From Acanthosepion pharaonis (Eukaryota; Mollusca; Cephalopoda; Sepiida; Sepiidae): a stretch of 64,000 bases of DNA. Under the pieces are notes generated by a model. The model made no database searches. It was not told the origin of the DNA and saw only the letters and a list, made by a program, of their open reading frames with translations. The DNA lies in contig CAHIKZ030004123.1 in assembly GCA_903632075.3 (NCBI GenBank), forward strand, positions 5,089,501 to 5,153,500. Reading direction: 5' to 3'. The stretch's first letter is position 1; every line of letters starts with the position of its first letter. Positions 33,740-45,478 of this stretch are shown piece by piece. The position numbers and the translations under genes are program-made.

Positions 33740-34060
33740 TAAGCTTAACTTTATCGTGCACCAGGATCTCAGCGGTGGGTTGGGACTACCGCGTGAGATT
33801 TCGAACTGGCGCTAACAATGGCCAATGAGGCTAACTTGCTGGCCATCGCCCTACGATAAGCGACCTTTAACTCTGCTCAATTCTTGAGTTGGCAGTTTGT
33901 TCACCGTAGTTAGACACCCGGTGGGTAATCGAATTTAACCCACTAGCCTACGGATCGTTAATGTTGTCAAACACTCAAACTAACAGGATAAGCGGGGAAG
34001 GTCGGAATAACTACATTGGCCATGGGCGGGGTGACGACAAGCGCAAAATCATCGACATTT
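33740..34060 (-). repeat. possible tRNA-derived SINE, degenerate
   Basis: Minus strand GCGCCAGTTCGAAATCTCAC resembles a B-box, preceded by GATGGCCAGCAAGTTAGCC, a weak A-box. A second tRNA-like word, TAGGCTAGTGGGTTAAATTC, lies at 33920-33950. Confidence 0.3.
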
Positions 34061-34115
34061 TCTAATGGGACCCACTATCAACTTTTATAACATTTAATAA
34101 CCTTTTCTTTCAATA

Positions 34116-34300
34116 TTAGATTTTTTCAATAGTAAAGCAATGAGACCTAACTGCCAATCTAGTAGCATGCTTAAAATGATGCGGTCGAGGTATATTGGCA
34201 AGAACACCAGACAATATATGGCAGTAATATTCAATGAATGGATGAATGAATTCTAAGGACAAAAAAATTTCTGGCACGACACAGTGTACCAATCTTCGTA
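34116..34300 (-). pseudogene. LINE reverse transcriptase C-terminal scrap
   Basis: Minus frame: LEFIHPFIEYYCHILSGVLA, then NIPRPHHFKHATR, matching the EYCSHIWSGAP...LLDKVQKR block of jockey-type tails. Confidence 0.65.
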
Positions 34301-34479
34301 GCAGCAGACACTGCAATTTATTCAATATAATAACTCCGCTTCGTTCCAGGGAAAAACGTGACATCAAGAAAGGACAATGGGTTGCTTCCCTGAAGGTTAG
34401 CATCTGCCATGCCGATGGAAGGCAAAAATAGTTCTCTGTGATGATTAAAGGATAGTGGTTTCAGATTTGACCCCTGTTA

Positions 34480-34482
34480 ACA

Positions 34483-34536
<54 letters not shown>
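34480..34536. repeat. (TA)n microsatellite
   Basis: TA run bordering the hammerhead-bearing element on its left. Confidence 0.95.
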
Positions 34537-34538
<2 letters not shown>

Positions 34539-34540
34539 AA

Positions 34541-34795
34541 TGTAAAAGAACGAAAAGAATATAAATTCAAACGTTCATAACATTAATTTAAAAAGGGTTC
34601 AATACAAGAGTAGTTCAATAAACATTTATTATAAGCTGTTACATTGAAACATGTAAGTTACCTCTACAAAAATAAATATTTGTTTCGACGTCCAAAGACG
34701 TCTCGTCAGGCGGCTAACAATGGTGTTAATAATTTTGGGACGCCGAAACAAATATGCATTTTGTCGCGGTAACCTGCATGCTCAAATTTAACAGT

Positions 34796-34838
<43 letters not shown>
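34541..34838. repeat. two-armed hammerhead-bearing element, (TA)n at both ends
   Basis: A minus copy (34718 down to about 34580) and a truncated plus copy (34738 to 34800) point away from each other. After the cleavage position both share related downstream sequence: GAGGTAACTTACATG on minus, GCGGTAACCTGCATG on plus, then (C/G)AACAG(C/T)TTATAATA. The plus copy begins within stem II and lacks box CTGACGA. (TA)n follows at 34798-34836. Confidence 0.75.
34657..34718 (-). ncRNA. hammerhead-like fold, best in the window
   Basis: Minus strand: CTGACGA (34709-34703), stem II GACGTC/GACGTC with a TTTG loop (34702-34687), GAAAC (34686-34682), stem III ACAAA/TTTGT, U16.1 then A17 at 34665, so the site is GUA. 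Stem I pairs GTTAGCCGC (34718-34710) with GAGGTAAC (34664-34657), imperfectly: five pairs over the first seven. Every catalytic-core base fits the consensus. The partial plus copy has GUC (34763-34765) and GCGGTAAC, which would pair better with that stem I strand. Confidence 0.6.
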
Positions 34839-34844
<6 letters not shown>

Positions 34845-35039
34845 AATTCATTATCTATGACTTTATGATATAGATATATTATCTTCATACAATTAACATA
34901 GATATAAAGTATAGATAATTAAATCATTATCTATGATCTATATATATCACTTTATGATATTTAATTATGCATATGATATCGATATAAAGTTCATATACAT
35001 ATAATACATGGATAATTAAATGATCTATTATTTATATGT

Positions 35040-35043
35040 ATAT

Positions 35044-35104
<61 letters not shown>

Positions 35105-35356
35105 CAGGATTAAGATAGCATTAAATGATCATTTTCACCTTGTAAAATTAAATTTACAGTATTTTTCAGTCACTCATTGTTTGAAAAATCCTGTAAATTT
35201 AATTGTATGATATATATTGCTCTGTTTATTATATATTGTATGTTATATATTGATCTGTTTAATATAAAAACATTGAGCTGTATGTGTGAATCAGTTTTAA
35301 TATTTTATATTGTGTTAATAGGATTCACTTAGATTATATATACCAACGGATCACTA

Positions 35357-35405
<49 letters not shown>
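35040..35405. repeat. (TA)n arrays and AT-rich spacer
   Basis: TA runs at 35048-35100 and 35360-35404; the spacer has imperfect AT palindromes. Confidence 0.9.
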
Positions 35406-35409
<4 letters not shown>

Positions 35410-35479
35410 ATACAGTTAATATAGATAGTGCATAGATAATTAAATTATTATCTTTATGTTTTTATGATGGATATTTATA

Positions 35480-36040
35480 CAGGGTGCGATGGGTAAATTG
35501 TCGCCATTTTATATTTTTATTTCGAAAGAGAACACCATGACGCAATTCACTCCGCCCAAAATTTGGAAATGGCATACTCTACTGTTTGGCATTCGCACCG
35601 GAAGCTTCAATACGAACATTTCAGAGTGTTTGGGGGTCAATCTGGATACAGTGTAGAGGATTCGGTAAGAGTTGGATGAGTCTTATGGTGATTACGAAGG
35701 TGTTTGGGATGGTCACTAGTGATGGCGACGTTATGCCTCCATTCATCTTCCCACATGGCCTCAGACTCAACACAGAAGCCTTCATCAAGTGCCGCGAAGA
35801 GGTAGTACTGCCCTGGGTCAAGAGGGTGTCAGCAGAAAGACCCTATGTCTGGTAACAGGTGTCTGCACACTAGCAGGAGATCCCAGTCATGGCTGTCAGA
35901 CAATTTCTACAACTCTTACACCAGAACTCCGCGGACTGCAACCTCATTGATTATTATGTGTGGGACGGAGTTGAGCGAGAGATCAACAAAACTCCTTGTA
36001 ACACCAAATATGAACTGAAAGCAAGGATTCTGGCAGCTTA
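35480..36040 (+). pseudogene. mariner-like transposon remnant
   Basis: Starts TA|CAGGGTGCGATGGGTAAATTG, a mariner-style terminal repeat after a TA target. The coding remnant includes MAFAPEASIRTF, then KVFGMVTSDGDVMPPFIFPH, GLRLNTEAFIKCREEVVLPW and VKRVSAERPYVW followed by a stop at 35855. After a frameshift come SRRSQSWLSDNFYN-like and NKTPCNTKYELK-like segments. The block with the second catalytic aspartate is disrupted. The 3' terminal repeat is missing; another repeat begins at 36041. Better preserved than 6918-7600. Confidence 0.9.
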
Positions 36041-36165
36041 AAGTGGTCTGTTTTTATTTAAATTATTTGCTCTGGATTTACATTGAGCTCTCTGGATTTT
36101 ATCCTCCTTGGGTCTACCAATGCGGATTACCTAGTTTTCCATAAACTATATATATATATTAAAAT
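36041..36165 (+). repeat. interspersed repeat, inverse of 8638-8720
   Basis: AAAGTGGTCTGTTTTTATTT, GGATTTTATCCTCCTTGGGT and TTTTCCATAAACTATATATA match the reverse complement at 8.6 kb. It directly joins the truncated mariner. Confidence 0.7.
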
Positions 36166-36256
36166 AATAAGAACAGTAAGATTTACAACCCGGTGTTCTT
36201 AGTAACTATTTTTATTTAAAAAAAAATTAGTGCTCGATACAAAACAGTAGAGCTTA

Positions 36257-36616
36257 ATAATATAATTATTTTCTATTTTAAAAATATGGTTCCATTGCTA
36301 CACAGGAATTAACCTGATTTTGAAAATAACTTATATTTAACACATAAGATGTCTAGGGAAATTAAAACCCCCTTATCAAAATGCTTTTTATTTTTTACGT
36401 AATCTTGACAATTTTAAAATATCAAAATTGTCTGTGCTTATAAATGAAGTAAATTTCTTAATAGGTTATTCCAAAAATCGCTTGAGAATGGAACGGAGCT
36501 ATGGATTTTAAACTTAATTTTATAATTAAATTTAAAATTTTAGTTTCTGTTTTGAAACATGGTAATTCCTGTGTAGCGATGGAACCATATTTTTAAAATA
36601 GAAAATAATTATAATA
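36257..36616. repeat. ~57-bp inverted repeat pair
   Basis: Arms 36257-36315 and 36561-36616 share AAAAATATGGTTCCATTGCT and ACACAGGAATTA in inverse orientation, about 245 bp apart. A related single copy lies at 38360-38510. (TA)n and (CA)n follow at 36620-36703. Confidence 0.75.
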
Positions 36617-36619
36617 TGT

Positions 36620-36641
36620 ATATATATATATATATATATAT

Positions 36642-36703
<62 letters not shown>
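36620..36703. repeat. (TA)n-(CA)n-(TA)n microsatellite
   Basis: Three consecutive dinucleotide arrays. Confidence 0.95.
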
Positions 36704-36706
<3 letters not shown>

Positions 36707-37261
36707 CTATATACGGTTAATCTAGATATAATGCATAGATAACTAAACCCCGCATGCAGTAATAAACCCTTACGATTCACTATCATAAAATGTTTAAAAT
36801 ACTAATATAGTAATCCCTTTAAAAAAAAAACTACATTAAAATCAAACCCTTTATATAAGACCAATGTTGTTTACCAATTCTCTTGCCCTATCCCAATATT
36901 GGGTCTCTGAAAATAACAAAAGCTAACCTCATATATTGGATATGCAACAACAATTCTCTCTTGCTGACTCACATGACATAATTCCGATCAAAGTGCTCTA
37001 CGGCAACATATGATATTGTTAAAACTTGACTAATGCATGGAATAATAATGCAACACAAAAGGTACTTAGAACAAAATGTATTGAAACAAGAAAGTGTATA
37101 CAATATTTACATATAGTCTTTTGTATATTCCTGGTAAGACCGTTCCTGGAGAATGTGTTGACTGAGTCGCAGTCGGGCAGAGTCTCTGGTTGAATCTCTT
37201 GATTCCTCCCTCTCTTCCCGCTACCAACCATATTTCTATGGTCGGTACTCCACTATGCAAA

Positions 37262-37730
37262 TTAGGTGGATCCTACCACAACAGATATAAATACATAAAA
37301 ATTATACATAAAAATTAGCCGTTTCCTTATAAGGAAACATTCGACTTTCATTGACCGAGCAACAAATGCCATTGTCGGTTGAAATTTATAAAATCTTTCT
37401 CTTAAACAACTTTTCAGGAAGATAGGTTTCTCAAGTCCAGTAACTGTTATCGCTCTTTCCAGTATTGATGGGGGGGTCCTTCCTAATCTTTTATTTGACG
37501 TAATGTGGAAAGCCAACCTTGATTATGTCATTATTTTCTCTTCGAGTTACATGTGATATCCATTTTATTTGTTGCTGCAGTTCAAAGACCTCAAGTAATG
37601 TAGTGTTTATTATATGGTACAGTTCTTTGGTTGTGATTTTGTAGCGCAAGTCCACATTCTTTAAAGAAGGATGCTTCTCTCGGAGATCTACATGCTTCAT
37701 TGCGCGAAGCAATTTTGACTATTGATCTTA
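37262..37730 (-). pseudogene. LINE-like C-terminal fragment
   Basis: Two minus frames join near 37500: KHVDLREKHPSLKNVDLRYK, FELQQQIKWISHVTRRENND, GFPHYVK, then PPSILERAI and RERFYKFQPT. The IKWISHVTRRENND block resembles the RQLRWLGHVLRM-type segment found after LINE reverse-transcriptase domains. Same family as 5521. Confidence 0.55.
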
Positions 37731-38069
37731 AAAAGCAGTTGTATACAGTAAAATCATATTGTAAACAAAGATTACAAATTTTAGAAGTAGTTACTATTAA
37801 GCTAAAACAAACAGCATTTAACAAGATCATTTATAATTCAGGAATAGGCATTCTAAAATGGATTTGAAATCTCATTCAGTATGTTACGATTTTGCGACAT
37901 CAAAGAGTTTCGAAACTCAAACAATAACATCAAACTCACCTGAAAACGTAAAAATGCAAAGCACAAAATTCGAAATTCTAACGAAGATACTAACTACCAT
38001 GAATTGCTAACTAAAGTATACCAGGCTGCGCATCCGATAAATATAATGTCGTATTGTTTCATTTTTACG

Positions 38070-38071
<2 letters not shown>

Positions 38072-38138
<67 letters not shown>

Positions 38139-38305
38139 GTAGGTAGGTAGCACACTGAGTGCTGGTGGTAACAAAACAATGTTCGATGCATAATAAAAGA
38201 ACTAAAGTTTATACTACTAATAAATATATATTTTTTCTTCCTGTTAGCAAAACTCTGAATTTCATACACGCTATAATTGTCAAAGTTGTGCTAAAGTTGA
38301 GGAAA

Positions 38306-38362
<57 letters not shown>
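38072..38362. repeat. two (TA)n arrays
   Basis: TA runs at 38073-38136 and 38309-38360 flank a 170-bp AT-rich segment. Confidence 0.95.
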
Positions 38363-38366
<4 letters not shown>

Positions 38367-38699
38367 AAATTCGCTTGAGGATGAAATGGAACTAATGTCT
38401 TTAATTTAATTACAAAATTAAATTTGTAGCTTTTTGCTTCCATTTTTGAAACATGGTTAGAACTGTGTAGCGAAAAAAAACATATTTTAAATCAATTAAT
38501 TTATAATATATATGGGGGGAGGGTGTATGTGTGTTTGTAGAGACAGAGAGAAAGAGACAGAGGTGGATAGATAAAAAAGAAAAGTATTAACATAGGAGTC
38601 AGCACTGCAAAGTAAATGTTAATTTCAAGCGACAAGCAGACTGTGTATATCTTTCAAGTCTCTATCTGAGATACCGAACTTTCTTTCCCCATAAATATA

Positions 38700-38758
38700 T
38701 CAATTTTTAAACAATATATATATGTGTGTGTGTGTATGTATTTGTGTGTCTGTGTACG

Positions 38759-38806
<48 letters not shown>

Positions 38807-38810
38807 GAGA
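38700..38810. repeat. (TA)n-(GT)n microsatellite
   Basis: TA then TG array, interrupted. Confidence 0.9.
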
Positions 38811-38964
38811 AAATGTTTGTGACTGACTTTAAGTTTCGCGTATACAGATCTAGTTAGGCCAAGTAAATAAATTATTGAGGACTACAAAATCTGCTTGCCT
38901 ATGAATGCGTCGAATTTTAGTATTTTTACGTGTTTTCTTAGGTGCTATGTATTTCCTTTTTTCT

Positions 38965-39012
<48 letters not shown>

Positions 39013-39033
39013 ACAGCAATAAACCGAGAAACG

Positions 39034-39091
<58 letters not shown>

Positions 39092-39123
39092 TCTGAGAGA
39101 AACAACAATAAACCGAGAAAAAG

Positions 39124-39171
<48 letters not shown>
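38965..39171. repeat. (GATA)n array, three blocks
   Basis: GATA blocks separated by duplicated spacers AACAGCAATAAACCGAGAAA and AACAACAATAAACCGAGAAA, so the array grew by a larger unit of GATA plus spacer. Confidence 0.95.
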
Positions 39172-39664
39172 TTTTGGAGGGAAAGAGTGAAAGAACACCA
39201 GTTCTCAAAGGTGTGCACAATTAACTAGCCCTGACCTATGTATTTCTTTTCTTTAAGGTAAAATTGAATTGATCTCAGAATTAATAAGAGATATTTTATT
39301 TTATAACCACGCTCATAATCAATGAAGAGAAAAACTATTTTAAAAATAAACTTGATTCTCTCTTAATGTTACGATATTTGCATCTTAAACACTTTCAAGT
39401 ATCCGCCGCGTAAAGCGAAGCCACAAAAATCGATGTGTGCATGAATAGAGAACGCATATATAAACTTTTTCTGTTTTTATTATACAACCAAAAAAGATAT
39501 TTAAAACATTTCCTTTTTCTTTATTAATGGATAGAAATGATCAAAAAATTCTCTGAAATATTTCCGATTTCGTAAAGATTCCCTAGCAGTCAATGAATTT
39601 ATCAAATTAAAGTTTTAGATATTAAAAAAATAAAAAAGTAAAAAAAAAATATAAGAGGAAATGA

Positions 39665-40195
39665 AACTAATAATAAAATAATAGTAAAAATGAAAGAGTA
39701 TATCTACCAAGAGTATTGGGATAAAAAGCAACAATAAGAAGATAAAATAAAACTAGTACGTAAATAATAATAGTAGCAGTGAAAGGATGTATGTACTTAG
39801 ATTGATGGGATAAAAAGCAACAGTAGTAAGATAAAATAAAACTAGTAAGAAAATAATAAATAATAATAACGATTTTATCATCCTAGAGTGTTGGTATATA
39901 AAGTCACAATAACAAAATGAAATAAAACTAGTAAGAAAATAATAAATAATATTAATGATTTTATCCTCCTAGTGTGTTGGTATAAAAAGCTACAATAATA
40001 AAATGAAATAAAACTAGTAATAAAGAAGTAGTAATAAAGAAGGCTTTATTGATCCGAAGTGTTGGGATAAAAAAACAACAATAATAAGAAAAAATAACAC
40101 TATTCATAAAATAAAATAATGAAGCGTGTATTGATCCGTGTTGTTGGGACAAAAAGCAACAATAATAAGATGGAATAAAACTAGTAATAAAATCT
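39665..40195. repeat. ~86-bp minisatellite
   Basis: ACTAGTA landmarks at 39752, 39841, 39927, 40013, a degenerate one near 40099 and 40180 give spacings of 89, 86, 86, about 86 and about 81. Each unit holds TGTTGGGATAAAAAGCAACA and AAATAAAACTAGTAAT. A further ~1.5 units lie 2.4 kb away at 42535-42670. Confidence 0.9.
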
Positions 40196-40489
40196 ATATT
40201 ATAAAAAAGGGGTTATTTTCTATCTACCACTCACTATTTGACTGAGTTTGAAATAAGATATTGAAATAAATTCCTCTCTCAATCAGTCTGAACAACCCAT
40301 ACATAACCTGGGCTGAACAGTAAAATTATAAAGATGGCGAAAGAAATCGAACACCTATTTGTGATCAACTTCATGTCCCTCAGACTGTCGTTTTATATGT
40401 GTCTGGATGTTAAATAAAATTAAAAATAAATAAATAATCAACTTTTCTTTTTCTTACCCACAGCAGAAAAAATTAGTACCTTATCGATA

Positions 40490-40920
40490 ATTGTTTTACT
40501 GTTTCTATCTACTGATATCAGTCTATTCATGTCTATCTATTGATATCAGTCTGTTTATTTATTGGTATCAATCCATTCAAGTCTATTCATCGCTATTTAT
40601 TGAGTCTATTCGTGTATATCTATTGATATCAGTCTGTTCCTGTTTATCTATTGATATCAGTTTACACATGTCTATCTGTTGATATCAGTCTATTCATCTC
40701 TATTTATTGATATCAGTCTATTCATGTCTATCTATACCTGCAAATGTCTGTCTCTTGGTATCAGTCTATTCATCTCTATCCACTTTTATCAGTCTATCCA
40801 TGCCTATATATTGATACCAGTCTATTCTCATCTATTTCAATCTATTCCTGTCTATCTGTATCAGTCTGTCTACATTTATCACATACCAATATAAGCATAT
40901 TCATATCTATCTACTGATAC
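40490..40920. repeat. degenerate ~30-bp minisatellite
   Basis: Repeats of TATTGATATCAGTCTATTCA with variable CTATCTATC filler. The open frame through it only reflects the repeat. Confidence 0.85.
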
Positions 40921-41349
40921 CTTGAACCAGACGACATAAATATGGCCGCAAATTAAACATTCAGTTCATTATTTATGACAATAAACAGAATTCAGGTTAA
41001 AACTTTAAGAAAAATAATAGTCACAAAAAATGAATTCAGGTAAAAATGACACAATTGAAATGAGAAGAAAAATGACACGATTAATTTCTCGGTCAAAAAC
41101 CTGTTAATTTTTAAAATTCTAAAAATATTAGATAATTATAAGATTTTATTGAATCTTTTGGATATTCGATAATAAATAAATTTATTTTTTAGAGTATTTT
41201 TCTTTTTGATTTTGTAAAAACATTTTTCCGTATCCCACTGAATTAAAATATACATGCGCGAACGGAGACATACATTACACACAATTTGAATGAAAATGGA
41301 CATCTGTGATGGACTAGCGAAAGAAGCGTTCCAAAAGCTAGACAAACAA

Positions 41350-41810
41350 AAAAAAATAAAATTTCGTTAGAAACAAAGTAAAAAGCGTTGTATTGCTATG
41401 TGATATTCATTCTCTTATATGGCAGTGAACGCTGGACAATCTCCCCATGGATGACGTAAAAACTAGAAATGTAGTTCTACAGAAAGAAGGTGAAGAAAAT
41501 TGTATGGAGTTTCTAGTAAGCGACAAGTTTTAAAGAAAATGACAACAGAAAGATACTTATACTCAAAATCAGGAAAAGAAAGCTGAAATTTCTTGAATAC
41601 ATAACTGAAAATAAGGACTTGGAAAATTTAACCCTCACAGGGCATATTTGGAGCAAGAGTGAGAGAAGGCAACGTGCAACTTACATGACGAGCTTGTTTG
41701 AATCGATGACGAAAAGGAGGCTGGGGTTTTAGTAAAGGGAGAAAAAACTGAGCTAAGGGCCACCAGAGATAGGAAGTTATGGAGAGCCATGATCGCCTAT
41801 ATCCTGAAGG
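41350..41810 (+). pseudogene. second LINE family, C-terminal end
   Basis: Frames encode VIFILLYGSERWTIS, then degenerate EMWFYRK, KFLEYITENKDLENLTLTGH-like sequence and a terminal region with ATRDRKLWRAMIAYILKERG. Same family as 22300 and 58100. Frameshifted. Confidence 0.7.
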
Positions 41811-41831
41811 AACGCGGCACATTCCACCTCC

Positions 41832-41837
<6 letters not shown>

Positions 41838-41900
<63 letters not shown>
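41838..41900. repeat. (CT)n-(CA)n microsatellite
   Basis: Lies exactly between two LINE tails and may descend from the 3' tail of one. Confidence 0.95.
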
Positions 41901-41901
<1 letters not shown>

Positions 41902-41904
41902 CGG

Positions 41905-42262
41905 GATGTGGGCGACCCTCTCACTGCTCTATCGTTACTACCATGGAAAGTGCTCGGACGAACTACGTTCCTTGGTTCCGTCAGGTTTAACCGTCACGGC
42001 TAGGACCCGCCATACCTCTTACATAGTAGCAAATCACCCACATTCCCTCCGTATTCCGAGAAGTAATTTCCGCTCGAACAGCCTCTTCTCACGAAATACT
42101 TCCCTGTGGAACAGACTCCCAACAGGATGTTTCCCCAATCACTACTATCTTAACCTGTTTAAGTCTAGAGTTATCCTTTATATTCCCCTCCTATCCATAT
42201 AAACCCCCCTTAACGTAACTCTCTACCTTGAGTGGTCCCCGTGCTTTGTACAGGGTGTACCT
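41905..42262 (+). pseudogene. LINE reverse transcriptase C-terminus and 3' end
   Basis: One open frame runs GMWATLSLLYRYYHGKCSDE, LRSLVPSGLTVTARTRHTSY, NSLFSRNTSLWNRLPTGCFP, NHYYLNLFKSRVILYI and stops at about 42202. Then comes the family terminus CTTGAGTGGTCCCCGTGCTT. The most intact copy of this tail here. (GAA)n follows at 42266-42312. Confidence 0.85.
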
Positions 42263-42679
42263 TAGAAGAAGAAGAAGAAGAAGAAGAAGAAGAAGAAGAA
42301 GAAGAAGAAGACGACGGCGAGAGGGTTAGTCTCCCTTTCTGTATGGCAACAACCCCTGATAACAGGAAAAGAGTATAAGCAGAAATGTACTTTTCTTGTA
42401 AGTTAGTTTTACATGACACCTTCTGTATTCAAAATATATTTCTAATAAATGTATTATTTTAACGGAACAAACACTAGATTGAAATTTGATCATCTCGCTG
42501 TCAGCAAAATGATGGTTACTGAACTGATAACAGTAATAATGAAGAACATATTGACTCCTAGTGTTATTATAAAAAGCAACAATATTACGATGAAATAAAA
42601 CTAGCAATAAACTAATATTAATAATGGAGAATAAATCTACTTAGAATGTTGGGATAAAAAGCAAAAATGCATTAAATCT

Positions 42680-44880
42680 GAAATTAAGAAAAAAATTGAA
42701 ATTCAAACATTTTTCTATTATGCAAACTAAACACTTTCTCATATTTAATCTCAGACAAACGTTTTGAGAATCTAGAAACGTTTGATAAAAATTGACAAAT
42801 GTTTAAGTTGGTAGCGCTTCCAAGCAAAAGTGACCCTTACAAATAAAGTTACTTAAATCCTGCTTCGAGAGATAGTGGCAGAAAAATACCAGACTAGACG
42901 GAAACGGACGAAAATTGACGCCATTTTTTCGTTAAAAATAAACCGGTGAAAACCTCGAAAAAATCGTTTGAAAATGTTATTTCATGAGATAAATGTTAAA
43001 TTTATTTCAGAAAATGCTTTTTTGCCTCATTCTTTTTCAATAATTTAGCTTTTCAATCATCCGGAATTTTGAATTATACGAACATATTTTTCCACTCCTG
43101 TGTCCGGATAATCGAGTAAGGACTGTATAATGAAATTATTTAATTTAAAATATTTGAAAAATCTTTTATTTTCCTAAATATCTCTTTTTTATTCCGTAAA
43201 TTTATCCAGTTTTAGTAAATATGCACTACAACAGGAACATTTACGCAACTTAAATATGTTTGTTCACACGTTTGAACTCCCATTAACCATGTTTATACTA
43301 CAATGATTTGTCAAAGTCATTAACAGACGAGCAATATCAACTACCCTATCTCCATGGGAATAATTCAGACGAAAGCAGACAAGCCGACGCACAGACAATA
43401 GGATCATCTTGGCAAAGATTGTTAGCAGTATATATGATGATGAATATGGACTATTGTCGGTAGAATCTATTCCCTCTCCGTGTGTTCAGGGGAAAAAAAA
43501 GATCCTTGCGTAGTTTTTGTGGCCACGTATCGTGGGATTTCATTTGGCTGCAGCAAGAAAAGAAAGGTGAAAAGATGAAACGAACTCGTAATGTTGTGAA
43601 AATATGAAAAGATTATTAAGATTATTTGAAGATTGGTGAAGAGGTTTGCCTGAAGGTATTCGATGCGGAATTGAACAGGGAAGGGAAAAGAAAAAAGTAC
43701 ATATAAAAGAAAAGAAAAAGAGAATGAGGAACAAGGAACAAACAAGAGAGAAAAAAAAAAGATGAAAGAAAAGAAAAGGCGTGGGTCACTCCGAAATTAA
43801 TATCTCCTATTTCAGGCTTGGGCAACCTTTTTCGAACAGTGGGTAACATGAGATACGGCTCATCATAAGGAGGACTCCACTACTAAAAAGATTCAAGGTA
43901 ATTTTACGTTGAAAGTGCCTCCGTTATTTTTTTACTACAGAAGACCATACGCGTAATTATCTGTCCTAGAAATGGTTGATTGTTTTTGAATGGAAGATTT
44001 TTCTGTAATTAAAATATTGAAGTCCTGTTATAATATTAACATTGATGATAGTGTGATTAAAACATGATGCTGTGCATGATTTGTTTCTAATAAAAAATAT
44101 TTTTTTAAAGATATACTTCTTCTACACAGGAAAATAAATGAACCTTTCCTGTTTCTAACAGAAAAGATGATTACACGTATGATCTTCCTTAATGAGAATC
44201 ACCAATGGTTTAAAATGACTAAAATATTACCTTCAAGAAAAAGTTACAAAAAATCATAATGAAAGGAAACAAACAACATAATAATAAATGTTATTTTCCT
44301 CATGGAATTAGACGGGCCATTCAGAAACCCAAACGAGTCGCATGCACTCCCCCGGGCTGCAGTTTACCTATAACTATCCTATTTTATTATCTTGACCTTT
44401 GATGACAGAGGCAGTACGGTAGAAGAGGTTGAACTTTCCCGCCAATTTCTTTGGCTTTGTTGCAAAGAGTAGCCTGGCAAAATACCTTCTGACATGAAAG
44501 TGCGTTTGAAGCAAGCGTGTGTCATTGAGCTCAGCCATGCATAAAATAGTGTCCCCATTGATATACATCAGCGCTTGTTGAACGTTCGCGAGCATCAAAT
44601 AGGGTCTGTGAGGACATTCCAGAAGTGGATAATGAATTTCGGTAGGGGCAACATCATGTGTGACAAGTCATCTTTCGCGGCTATCATTCCACAAAATGAA
44701 GGCTCTTGTTCATTGCTGGCGAAAATGCATAGCTAATGGAGGCAACTGTGTGAAAAAAAAAAGAGTTTTGTAGGCGAAAACAAACTCTACCCAATGGTGT
44801 TATCGTCCGCACTGTAGCAATTGTAGTTTCCATGGAAATAAATATAAGGCATTATTTCGCAGCTTCCTCATCCCGCACAT
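42680..44880. other. long stretch without recognised features
   Basis: AT-rich, with a purine-rich patch at 43480-43780. Moderately complex sequence at 43300-43440 and 44360-44830 has no motif I recognise; a 74-codon minus frame at 44374-44598 has no identifiable family. Confidence 0.4.
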
Positions 44881-44886
44881 CTGTAC

Positions 44887-44960
44887 ACACACACACACGC
44901 GCACACACACACACACACGCACACACACACAGAGAGACACATATAATTTCACACACACAT
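44887..44960. repeat. (CA)n microsatellite
   Basis: CA array with GC interruptions. Confidence 0.95.
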
Positions 44961-45029
44961 ACAGATATATCTAACCACTAAGAAATAATCAAACACAACA
45001 TACCATTAATCCGCGTCTCTGCTCTTTAT

Positions 45030-45100
45030 CATTTCTATCTTGTTCTCTGACGAAGGTTTAATAAAGTGAAACATGTTAAAGATATGTTTCCTATTTTTTC
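45030..45100 (+). repeat. degenerate hammerhead-like core
   Basis: CTGACGA (45047-45053), AGGTTTAATAAAGT in place of stem II, GAAAC (45068-45072), ACAT/ATGT stem III. Stem II is broken relative to the GGTTT...AAACC form at 8489; stem I is not seen. Confidence 0.35.
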
Positions 45101-45120
45101 TTTAGCCCATCATACACACG

Positions 45121-45130
45121 GGCGCGCGCG

Positions 45131-45209
<79 letters not shown>

Positions 45210-45210
45210 A
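45121..45210. repeat. (CA)n-(TA)n-(GA)n microsatellite
   Basis: Three arrays in series. Confidence 0.95.
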
Positions 45211-45224
45211 GTCACCCACATTCT

Positions 45225-45350
45225 TTCTAAAACCTGTTTCGCTGTATCACAGCTCATCAATGTGTTTATACATCCGATTGCTTCTAGCCGGGATCGAAAC
45301 CATCAGTCAGAGATCCTGCCCCTAAGCTATCGACACACGGCAGAGAAAGG
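45225..45350 (-). repeat. tRNA-derived SINE with hammerhead-like core (family T)
   Basis: Minus strand: TCGATAGCTTAGGGGCAGGA (A-box), GATGGTTTCGATCCCGGCTA (B-box), then TTGATGA (45260-45254), stem GCTGT/ACAGC, GAAAC (45240-45236). The first core base is T. Stem I could be ACACA/TGTGG-like but no clean NUH site is seen. Confidence 0.6.
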
Positions 45351-45425
45351 GCAATTTTAACGTATTATATACGAGATGTATACAAACGCCATCAGCCAGA
45401 GTGTTCATTAATGAAAATGATAGCT

Positions 45426-45478
45426 TCACTTGATAAGACACCAGAAGTGTCGAAACAAAATTACAACTTTTGTAGTGA
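45426..45478 (+). ncRNA. hammerhead-like fold, sister of 9424
   Basis: Stem I TCAC/GTGA, box TTGATAA (45430-45436), stem II GACAC/GTGTC (45437-45441, 45447-45451), GAAAC (45452-45456), stem III ACAAAA/TTTTGT with a 7-nt loop, A17 at 45474. Loops differ from 9424 while all stems still pair. Again U3-A8 for C3-G8. Confidence 0.5.

Noticed and set aside
36480..36560. Hammerhead core in the 36.3-kb inverted repeat (TTGAGAATG...GAAACATGG)
   Set aside because: No stem II joins the two words at the right spacing.
44374..44598. A 74-codon minus frame that looked compositionally protein-like
   Set aside because: No recognisable family or flanking exon signals; left as unassigned.
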